A stretch of DNA of 11,526 nucleotides from Flavobacteriales bacterium (GTDB taxonomy: Bacteria; Bacteroidota; Bacteroidia; Flavobacteriales; Crocinitomicaceae): assembly GCA_947375085.1 (NCBI GenBank), contig CANCEQ010000091.1, positions 1 to 11,526 on the forward strand. The letters are read 5' to 3'. The position numbers were made by a program, and so were the translations under genes. Within the stretch, counting starts at the first letter, position 1. Each line of letters begins with the position of its first letter. This document shows positions 5,990 to 11,526 of the stretch, piece by piece. Below the pieces are notes generated by a model. It was not told the origin of the DNA, searched no databases, and saw nothing but the letters and a program-made list of their open reading frames with translations.

Positions 5990-7018
5990 ATGAGGATTTT
6001 ATTTACTGTTTTTGTTTTTTTTATTTTAATGATTTATAGTTGTAAAAAGGAAACAACTGTAATTTCTTCCTATTCTGAAAGATATTGGAAATTCACCTTG
6101 CCAGAGGGTTTTCCTGAGACAAATTATAAATTTGAAAATAATGAACAAACGCAACCAAAGTTTGAATTAGGTCGTTGGTTATTTTATGATCCAATTCTAT
6201 CAGTTGATAATAGTGTTTCCTGTTCGTCATGCCATGCCCAACCACATTCGTTTTCAGATCATAATGTTGCATTGAGTAAAGGTGTTTTAGGACTTAAAGG
6301 TCATAGAAATGCACCAGCGCTTATCAATTTACTTTGGAATAAAAGTTTTATGTGGGACGGTGGAGTAAATCACATCGAAGTTCAGCCTTTAGTTCCTATT
6401 ACTAGTCAGTTTGAAATGAATGAAACATTAGAAAATATCGTAAAAAAATTAAATAAAAGTGATTTTTATAAAGTGAGATTTAAAGAAGCTTTTGGGGACG
6501 ATGAAATTACAAGTCAGAAAATATTGAAAGCACTTACACAGTTTATTTCTATGTTGATTTCCTCTAACACAAAATATGATAAATATGTAACTGGAATGGG
6601 AGACTTTACAAGTCAAGAAAAAGCAGGTCTTCAATTGTTTCGGGAGAATTGTGCTTCTTGTCACAGAGAACCATTATTCACAGATTATTCATTTAGAAAT
6701 ATAGGTTTAGATTCGGTTTCTATTGATGCTGGAAGAGAATTAATTACATTAGATCCTTTAGATAAAGGTAAATTTAAAGTGCCCACATTAAGGAATGTTG
6801 AATTGACTTATCCTTATATGCATGATGGTCGATATCAAAACTTAACTCAATTATTGAATCACCATACCAATAATGCAATTATTACCGATTTAACGGATGT
6901 TTATATTAAGAATTCCAAATTGTTTACTCAAGATGAAAAAAATAATTTAATAGCTTTTTTATATACTTTAACGGATTACACACTAATAGGTAAGTTAACT
7001 TTTTCAGAACCAAAATAA
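5990..7018 (+). CDS. MbnH/MauG-like di-heme cytochrome c peroxidase lipoprotein
   Basis: 342 residues. N-terminal hydrophobic segment with a lipobox-like I-Y-S-C18, then two c-type heme sites: C78-S-S-C81-H82 and C221-A-S-C224-H225. The spacing, M121-W-D-G-G near heme 1, K263-V-P-T-L-R-N-V270 and Y276-M-H-D-G-R-Y282 are those of the bacterial cytochrome c peroxidase/MauG superfamily. Length fits the catalytic unit. Paired with an MbnP-type gene directly upstream, the best call is MbnH-like: a di-heme enzyme that uses H2O2 to oxidise Trp of the partner to kynurenine. Plain peroxide detoxification is the alternative. Whether the distal ligand of the six-coordinate heme is Met, His or Tyr cannot be read safely here. 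It is the first gene of a tight run (gaps 7, 10, 3, 3 and 2 nt) through 10430. Heme attachment requires export and Ccm/Ccs machinery encoded elsewhere. Confidence 0.9.
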   Translation: MRILFTVFVFFILMIYSCKKETTVISSYSERYWKFTLPEGFPETNYKFENNEQTQPKFELGRWLFYDPILSVDNSVSCSSCHAQPHSFSDHNVALSKGVLGLKGHRNAPALINLLWNKSFMWDGGVNHIEVQPLVPITSQFEMNETLENIVKKLNKSDFYKVRFKEAFGDDEITSQKILKALTQFISMLISSNTKYDKYVTGMGDFTSQEKAGLQLFRENCASCHREPLFTDYSFRNIGLDSVSIDAGRELITLDPLDKGKFKVPTLRNVELTYPYMHDGRYQNLTQLLNHHTNNAIITDLTDVYIKNSKLFTQDEKNNLIAFLYTLTDYTLIGKLTFSEPK

Positions 7019-7025
7019 TAATTAA

Positions 7026-8105
7026 ATGAAGTATTTAACAATTCTATTTTTAGTTTTTCTGAAAGTAAATTTTACTCTAAGTCAATCAGATTCAGTAGAG
7101 TTATGTGGGAATTCTTGTGTATGTTCAACAGATCCTACTCCGGCAGGTGTGATGATTAGTCACGTACATTCTAAAAACGAATGGATGGTTTCTTACCGAT
7201 ATATGAATATGGGAATGAATGGTCTACTAACAGGTTCAAAATCTATTTCAGAGAACGAAGTTTTTACTAATTATATAATGTCACCATCATCAATGAAAAT
7301 GGATATGCATATGATAATGGGAATGTACGGGATAACAGATCGATTGACATTAATGGTGATGTTAAATTACACGACTTCTTCGATGGATATGAATATGTTT
7401 ACTTCAGATAACCATAATCACGAGGGAATGGTAGGGATGGAAGGTATGTCAAATTCTAATCTAAGTAATCATACAATGAAATCTATAGGTTTATCTGATT
7501 CAAAAATTCAATTTTTATACGGTTTAAAAAAGCACAAAAATTATCAGGTACTTGCTAATTTAGGATGTAATATACCTAATGGAAGTATTGAAGTTAAAGG
7601 GGCTTCGACTGATATGATGTATCCTTCAAATCGTTTACCTTATGGTATGCAACTCGGTTCAGGTACTTTTGATTTATTACCAGGGGTTACGTATTTGTAT
7701 CAAAAAAATGATTTGACAGTCAGTGTTCAAGCAAGTTCTGTCGTTCGATTAGGTTATAATAAAGTAGGTTATAAGTTAGGGAATGAAGCTGGTATAAATG
7801 CTTGGATAGCATATACATGGTTAGATAATTTGAGTTCTTCATTTCGAATTGAAGGAAATGTAACTTCTAAAATTCAAGGTGTTGATCCTACGATTTATGC
7901 TTTTAATGAACCGTCTGCATATCGTTTAAATTATGGAGGAGAAAAAGCGATTTCTTATATAGGAACAACTTATCAATTTCAAAAAGGAATACTCAAAAAC
8001 AATCGAATAGGAATAGAATATGGATTACCGATTTATCAAAATTTAAACGGAATTCAAATGAAGCAAAATCAAACTGTTTATGCTTCATGGTCATATGCAT
8101 TTTAA
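7026..8105 (+). CDS. Methionine-rich outer-membrane beta-barrel, putative copper transporter
   Basis: 359 residues with a signal peptide (cleavage near Ser19/Gln20) and a C-terminal aromatic residue (S-W-S-Y-A-F), as expected for a beta-barrel substrate of the BAM machinery. The later half shows alternating strand patterns. The mature N-terminus has a Cys cluster, C27-G-N-S-C31-V-C33, then P-A-G-V-M, E-W-M-V-S-Y-R-Y-M. Methionines are extraordinarily dense: 22 of the 26 lie in the first 151 residues, including M90-K-M-D-M-H-M-I-M-G-M100, with His at 130 and 132 nearby. Met/His/Cys clusters of this kind bind Cu(I). Similar Met-rich transporter-annotated barrels occur near MbnP-type genes in other bacteria (recollection). 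It sits 7 nt after the MbnH-like gene, in the operon. Transport direction is unknown, and a structural copper-binding role is possible. Confidence 0.8.
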   Translation: MKYLTILFLVFLKVNFTLSQSDSVELCGNSCVCSTDPTPAGVMISHVHSKNEWMVSYRYMNMGMNGLLTGSKSISENEVFTNYIMSPSSMKMDMHMIMGMYGITDRLTLMVMLNYTTSSMDMNMFTSDNHNHEGMVGMEGMSNSNLSNHTMKSIGLSDSKIQFLYGLKKHKNYQVLANLGCNIPNGSIEVKGASTDMMYPSNRLPYGMQLGSGTFDLLPGVTYLYQKNDLTVSVQASSVVRLGYNKVGYKLGNEAGINAWIAYTWLDNLSSSFRIEGNVTSKIQGVDPTIYAFNEPSAYRLNYGGEKAISYIGTTYQFQKGILKNNRIGIEYGLPIYQNLNGIQMKQNQTVYASWSYAF

Positions 8106-8115
8106 ATAATTAAAG

Positions 8116-8886
8116 ATGAAAATAAAAATTATAGTATCCATTATTTTAATAAGTGTTTTTCTTTTTTCAGCATGTAAAAAGAAAACAGTTGAACCTACAA
8201 AAGCTAATACTCCAACAGGTGTATTAATGATGCACTTGCATACAAATATTGCTTCAACTGAAGTGGATAAATATGATTCTGTATATCAAGATGTGAATGG
8301 AAGAAATATGTCATTGAATTTAGCTCAAATGTATATTTCAGATATTCAGTTAGTTAAATTAGATGGATCAATTTATAAAGTAGCTGATAAAAATTTCTTA
8401 AAAGTTTTTGAAACAGAAGGATACAAATTAGAAAATATTCCAGTTGGAAATTACAAAGCGATTCGATTTAAAGTGGGTTTAAATTTAACTATAAATGCAT
8501 TAGAGCCGTCAAATTCAACATATTCTTCATTATTAAATAAATCGGAAATGTGGTTCACAAATCCTTTTCAGTCAAATGGTTATGTGTTTGCAAATATTCA
8601 AGGGGAAATAGATACTACAGCAACTAAAAATGGTTCCTTAATTCCTTTTAGTTATAAAATTGGTACTGATGCTAATTTAATTGAAGTTTCTTTACCTGAT
8701 AAAAATTTCACAGTCTCTGAAGGAATGTTAGCTTATTCTCATTTAATTATTGATTATTCAAAAGTTTTTGAGGGTGTCCAACTAAATCAAGCGAATAATT
8801 TAACTATTAATTCTGTAGCAGATAATTCCTCATCGTTAGCAACAACAATTAAAAACAATATCTCATCCATGTTTCATTTTGAGTAA
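8116..8886 (+). CDS. MbnP-like lipoprotein, divergent type (paralog 1)
   Basis: 256 residues. Lipobox F-S-A-C20, then Lys-rich. The core begins G35-V-L-M-M-H-L-H-T43 (His40, His42). It continues with S66-L-N-L-A-Q-M-Y-I-S75, I77-Q-L-V-K-L-D-G84 and P109-V-G-N-Y-K-A-I-R-F118, the MbnP-like order of a first strand with His, the Y-I-S strand, D-G turn, P-x-G-x-Y and then the G-V/L-D/N region. The canonical F-W-S-W-N-S-G-Y block is replaced by M145-W-F, with a single Trp146, then N-G-Y-V-F. Family membership is thus good but it belongs to a separate subgroup. It is lipid-anchored in the envelope, and the two His plus Trp146 are candidate copper-site residues (inference). It is followed after 3 nt by its own duplicate. 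Confidence 0.82.
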   Translation: MKIKIIVSIILISVFLFSACKKKTVEPTKANTPTGVLMMHLHTNIASTEVDKYDSVYQDVNGRNMSLNLAQMYISDIQLVKLDGSIYKVADKNFLKVFETEGYKLENIPVGNYKAIRFKVGLNLTINALEPSNSTYSSLLNKSEMWFTNPFQSNGYVFANIQGEIDTTATKNGSLIPFSYKIGTDANLIEVSLPDKNFTVSEGMLAYSHLIIDYSKVFEGVQLNQANNLTINSVADNSSSLATTIKNNISSMFHFE

Positions 8887-8889
8887 GTT

Positions 8890-9669
8890 ATGAAGATAAA
8901 AATTAAATTAATCACATCAATTTTAAGTGCTTTATTTTTAACCTCTTGCGTTGACAATGTAATGAACGATGCTCCTGATAAGGACAATCCGCCTACTGGA
9001 ACTTTAATGTTTCATTTACACACATATCTTGAAGATCAAGAAGTTGATTTATATAATATTGAGTATACGCTTCAATCGGGAAAGGTGATGTCTTTGAGTT
9101 TAGCACAGATGTATATTTCAGAAATACAATTAGTTCGATTAGATAATACGACCTATGATATTCCTTTAAAGAAAGTATTAAAAGTGTTTGAAGCAGAAAG
9201 TTATTTAGCAGGAAATGTCCCAGTTGGAAATTACAAAACGATTCGATTTAAAGTTGGTTTAGATGTCACAACAAATGCTTTAGAACCAAATAGTTCAGCA
9301 GATTCAATCATTTTAAATAAATCAGAAATGTGGTTTTCTCAGACGGCTCAACAAGATGGCTATGTATTTATGAATGTTCAAGGAATGATTGATACAACTT
9401 CTGATAATTCAGGTTCAAAAATACCATTCTGTTATAAAATTGGAACGAATGCAAATTATCTACAAATCAATATGCCTGAAAAGCCTTATACAATTACAAA
9501 AGACCAGGTTTTCTATCAGCATATCTACATTGATTACACGAAATTGTTTACTGATGTTCAATTGAATTTAGCATCTAATTTATCAATCAAAACACCTATT
9601 GAAAATGTATCTTCTTTAGCTCAAAAGATAAAGAACAATATCGCATCAATGTTTATTTATGAAAATTAA
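8890..9669 (+). CDS. MbnP-like lipoprotein, divergent type (paralog 2)
   Basis: 259 residues, lipobox L-T-S-C20. Roughly half identical by eye to the gene just upstream along its whole length: G37-T-L-M-F-H-L-H-T45 (His42, His44), S68-L-S-L-A-Q-M-Y-I-S77, P111-V-G-N-Y-K-T-I-R-F120, L142-N-K-S-E-M-W-F149 (Trp148), and the C-terminal K-N-N-I-A-S-M-F. It differs in that the residues after the lipidated Cys are V-D-N instead of K-K, and in two additional Cys-poor loops. A local 43-bp window of DNA (9220-9262) is nearly identical to 8440-8482, so the duplication or a gene-conversion event is fairly recent or the stretch is tightly constrained. Function is inferred to be the same as its neighbour; they may bind different partners or be sorted differently. 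Confidence 0.82.
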   Translation: MKIKIKLITSILSALFLTSCVDNVMNDAPDKDNPPTGTLMFHLHTYLEDQEVDLYNIEYTLQSGKVMSLSLAQMYISEIQLVRLDNTTYDIPLKKVLKVFEAESYLAGNVPVGNYKTIRFKVGLDVTTNALEPNSSADSIILNKSEMWFSQTAQQDGYVFMNVQGMIDTTSDNSGSKIPFCYKIGTNANYLQINMPEKPYTITKDQVFYQHIYIDYTKLFTDVQLNLASNLSIKTPIENVSSLAQKIKNNIASMFIYEN

Positions 9670-9672
9670 CCT

Positions 9673-10059
9673 ATGCTGATTCGACTTGTTTTATTGATGG
9701 TTTTGGTAATAGGAACATCTTTTTCGTGTAAAAAGAAAAAAGCATCGACAACGATTGATTGTCAGGTTGTTGATGCTGTTTCTTTTCAAAAGAACATTGT
9801 TCCCATTTTTGAAGCGCATTGTGTGAGTTGTCATTCTGGATCAAATGCAAGTGGAAATTTAAACCTAGAAGCAAATGTTGCCTATCAAAATTTAAGTGAT
9901 TCAAAAAGCGGATATATTGATACGATTAATCCAACGTATAGTTTGATCTATGCTTCTATGATTTCTACATCTAATCCGATGCCTCCTAACGGAAAGTTGG
10001 ACAAATGTACAACCGATTTGATACTTAAATGGATTCAACAAAAAGCTAAAAATAATTAA
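9673..10059 (+). CDS. Mono-heme cytochrome c lipoprotein
   Basis: 128 residues. Signal peptide with lipobox F-S-C19 followed by K-K-K-K. One heme-binding site C50-V-S-C53-H54, preceded by the typical V-S-F-Q-K-N-I-V-P-I-F helix. Met103 in the S-N-P-M-P-P segment is the likely sixth ligand. The fold and M-P-P-N-G resemble the small planctomycete-type cytochrome domain (PSCyt1-like) found in many Bacteroidota lipoproteins. Two further Cys (30 and 112) may form a disulfide. It should be an envelope electron carrier. In this operon it could feed or drain electrons of the MbnH-like enzyme or keep copper reduced; this is inference. The start ATG at 9673 lies 3 nt after the preceding stop. Confidence 0.9.
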   Translation: MLIRLVLLMVLVIGTSFSCKKKKASTTIDCQVVDAVSFQKNIVPIFEAHCVSCHSGSNASGNLNLEANVAYQNLSDSKSGYIDTINPTYSLIYASMISTSNPMPPNGKLDKCTTDLILKWIQQKAKNN

Positions 10060-10061
10060 AA

Positions 10062-10430
10062 GTGAAGCGTAGTATTGTCGTATTTTTCCTTTTTATTTTT
10101 GTTCTACAATGTGGAATGAAAGGGATTATTACGACTGTTTTTTATTTTCAACAATCTACCATTTCAAAAACACTTTGTGAAAATAGAAATAAGCCTAAAA
10201 TGCATTGTAATGGTAAATGTTATTTAGCCAAGCAGTTAAACAAAGAAGAAAAGAAAGACAAAGGAATTCAAAAAGTAAACAAAGATATCGTTGAGTTCTT
10301 TATGATTGTACCCGAATCATATTCTTACGATATAAATTATTATCATTTAAAAAAGGAATATAGTTCTATTTCATTTGAAAGAAAATATGATTCTGAATTA
10401 GATTCATTGTTGCGACCGCCGATTGTTTAG
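10062..10430 (+). CDS. Small membrane-anchored CNGKCYL protein B (paralog of the gene at 4543)
   Basis: 122 residues from a GTG start, 2 nt after the cytochrome stop, so surely the last gene of the operon. It has the same plan as protein A: short basic start, hydrophobic helix (about 5-26), Cys39, Cys49 and Cys53 at exactly the same residue numbers, C49-N-G-K-C-Y-L-A-K-Q-L59, a Lys/Glu-rich stretch, and a short tail ending R-P-P-I-V. The shared core, the conserved K-P before Cys49 and the terminal P-P point to a real family, not chance. The protein probably has its Cys block on the outer face of the inner membrane. Metal delivery or sensing, or thiol redox, are open possibilities. I do not recognise a named family. 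Confidence 0.85.
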   Translation: MKRSIVVFFLFIFVLQCGMKGIITTVFYFQQSTISKTLCENRNKPKMHCNGKCYLAKQLNKEEKKDKGIQKVNKDIVEFFMIVPESYSYDINYYHLKKEYSSISFERKYDSELDSLLRPPIV

Positions 10431-10434
10431 ATAT

Positions 10435-10634
10435 TTTTTTAACCACAGAGTTAAGGGAGTTCATCACGGAGTTTCACAGAGTTTTTATTACGAAACAGTA
10501 AAGATGCTCTAATAAATCGCGTGTAAAACTTTCATTTCTAATTGGTTAAGCAATATCGAAAAAACAATGAATAATATAAAACAACTCAGTGTAACTCTGT
10601 GAACTAAACTCAGTGTGTACTCTGTGTTAAAAAA
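10435..10634. repeat. CACAGAG-type intergenic inverted repeat, copy 2 (about 200 bp)
   Basis: TTTTTTAAC (10435-10443) pairs perfectly with GTTAAAAAA (10626-10634), and TTCACAGAGTT (10473-10483) with AACTCTGTGAA (10593-10603). Further CACAGAG or CTCTGTG units lie in both arms, each about 50 nt, around a spacer of about 100 nt. It fills the 215-nt gap between the operon end and the propeller gene, which otherwise shows no gene. It could terminate transcription or be a small non-autonomous mobile or dispersed repeat. Confidence 0.8.
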
Positions 10635-10645
10635 CAACACATAAA

Positions 10646-11526
10646 ATGATAAAATTTAATAAAAATATACTTGCGCCATTAGTAGCGTTTATTTTAATTT
10701 CAGTCAATACATTCGCTCACTTTGGTTCTAAAGGACCTTTTGGTGGAACAGTAACATGTACAGCACAAGGGAAAATTTTAGGAAATTCTTCTGATCAAGT
10801 TTTCTTTGGTACAGCTGAAGGTGGTGTTTATGTTAATAATGCTGCCGTTACGGCTTGGTCAGCAAAACCAGTAGGTTTAAAAAGTGGAAAAATTTCAGCT
10901 TTAGCAGTGACAGGAAATTACGTTTTCGCAGCAACTGCAGACAGCGGAATTTTCCGTTTCACAGGGTATGTAGGATCTGATCGATATTGGGAAAAAGTAA
11001 ATTCAGGTTTAGGAAATTTGAAAATTACTTCGTTAGTTTCTATTGATACAATTACGTTATTAGCAGGAACTGATAATGGAACGATCTATAAAACTATCAA
11101 CAAAGGAGCAACATGGACAGCAATTTCAGGTTTACCTTTTGGGACTTCTAAAATTACAGGATTAGTTCAAGCAGGAACTCGTATAATTGCAATTGCTGAA
11201 ACAAAAGGTGTTTTTGCATCGGATGATAATGGAGCAACATGGGCAAGTTTAAACGATGTAAATACTCAAGATATTACAGGAACAATTTCTTTATCGTTTA
11301 ATGTTACGACAAATGAATTGATGGTGTTAAATGACAACGGATTATTTATTTTATCTTCGGCTAATTCAACAACTTCTGCAGTTTATATAGATGCTACTAC
11401 AGGAATTATGTCGAATCCAAATGCTAAATATATTTCAAATGATGGAACTTCTTGGTATTTAGCTTCTGCTATAGGTGTTTTAAAAACTTCAGCATCATCT
11501 GTTAATTGGTCAACAATAAACACAGG
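10646..11526 (+). CDS. Secreted Asp-box beta-propeller protein (3' end outside window)
   Basis: Open from ATG 10646 to the window edge (293 codons plus 2 bases). Residues 1-24 are a signal peptide (hydrophobic run, T-F-A); cleavage after Ala24 would leave His25 at the mature N-terminus (H-F-G-S-K-G-P-F-G-G). Then follow repeated beta-strand units with G-T-x-x-G/N-G-x-Y/F and Asp-box-like S/T-x-x-G-A-T-W motifs (N-K-G-A-T-W-T, D-N-G-A-T-W-A). This is the YCF48/sialidase-like propeller fold widely seen on secreted Bacteroidota proteins. No sialidase catalytic residues can be assigned. A T9SS sorting tail is likely beyond the window (inference). It follows the CACAGAG repeat copy 2, so it need not be in the copper operon. 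Confidence 0.85.
   Translation, partial: MIKFNKNILAPLVAFILISVNTFAHFGSKGPFGGTVTCTAQGKILGNSSDQVFFGTAEGGVYVNNAAVTAWSAKPVGLKSGKISALAVTGNYVFAATADSGIFRFTGYVGSDRYWEKVNSGLGNLKITSLVSIDTITLLAGTDNGTIYKTINKGATWTAISGLPFGTSKITGLVQAGTRIIAIAETKGVFASDDNGATWASLNDVNTQDITGTISLSFNVTTNELMVLNDNGLFILSSANSTTSAVYIDATTGIMSNPNAKYISNDGTSWYLASAIGVLKTSASSVNWSTINT

Noticed and set aside
6449..6664. Minus-strand reading frame inside the MbnH-like gene
   Set aside because: Antisense to conserved heme-enzyme sequence, no own signals.
9671..9904. Minus-strand reading frame over the cytochrome gene
   Set aside because: Antisense to the heme site region; composition not protein-like.
5128..10430. Methanobactin biosynthesis cluster
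   Set aside because: Only MbnP- and MbnH-type genes are present; no MbnB/MbnC, precursor peptide or MATE exporter is seen in the window.
10435..10634. CRISPR array or insertion sequence in the CACAGAG repeat region
   Set aside because: Units are not evenly spaced with unique spacers, and no transposase reading frame lies inside; the structure is an inverted repeat.

Overview
The window is an AT-rich chromosomal segment (roughly one-third GC by eye) from a member of the Bacteroidota, most likely a flavobacterium-like or Crocinitomicaceae-like lineage. Four things point there: a type IX secretion (T9SS) C-terminal sorting domain on the first protein, Bacteroidota-type promoter boxes (TAnnTTTG) before several genes, a ribosomal protein S16 with a long Ala/Glu-rich tail, and lysine-rich SpII lipoproteins. 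The species cannot be named from this sequence.

Layout. (1) 1-1356: 3' part of a large secreted repeat protein with about 67-residue repeats and a T9SS sorting tail. It ends at a bidirectional terminator shared with a convergent GNAT acetyltransferase (1414-1851, minus). (2) 1963-3866: housekeeping block with a promoter, a leader hairpin, rpsP (S16), rimM, and a tRNA1(Val) A37 N6-methyltransferase-like gene. (3) 3934-4449: a small secreted protein of unknown function. (4) 4543-10430: the accessory locus of interest. It reads: small membrane-anchored Cys protein A; a CACAGAG-type inverted repeat; an MbnP-like lipoprotein; a perfect 14-bp hairpin with T-run; an MbnH/MauG-like di-heme peroxidase lipoprotein; a Met-rich outer-membrane barrel; two tandem MbnP-like lipoproteins; a mono-heme cytochrome c lipoprotein; and small Cys protein B, a paralog of A. 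A second, larger CACAGAG inverted repeat follows. (5) 10646-end: the start of a secreted beta-propeller protein with Asp-box repeats, cut by the window edge.

How the genes may work together. MbnP and MbnH are known from methanotroph methanobactin operons. There the di-heme enzyme MbnH oxidises a tryptophan of MbnP to kynurenine, creating a copper site. Here the pair occurs with no methanobactin biosynthesis genes in view. The downstream operon (5990-10430, gaps of 2-10 nt) adds two further MbnP-like lipoproteins, a separate c-type cytochrome and a barrel whose first 151 residues hold 22 methionines. The simplest reading is a cell-envelope copper-handling system: Met-rich barrel for outer-membrane passage or binding, MbnP proteins as copper carriers, MbnH as the modifying enzyme, and the mono-heme cytochrome as electron partner. 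Two small CNGKCYL proteins, both read from non-ATG starts, bracket the set. Only the family resemblance of MbnP, MbnH and the cytochrome is solid. The copper role of the rest, and the role of the small Cys proteins, is inference.
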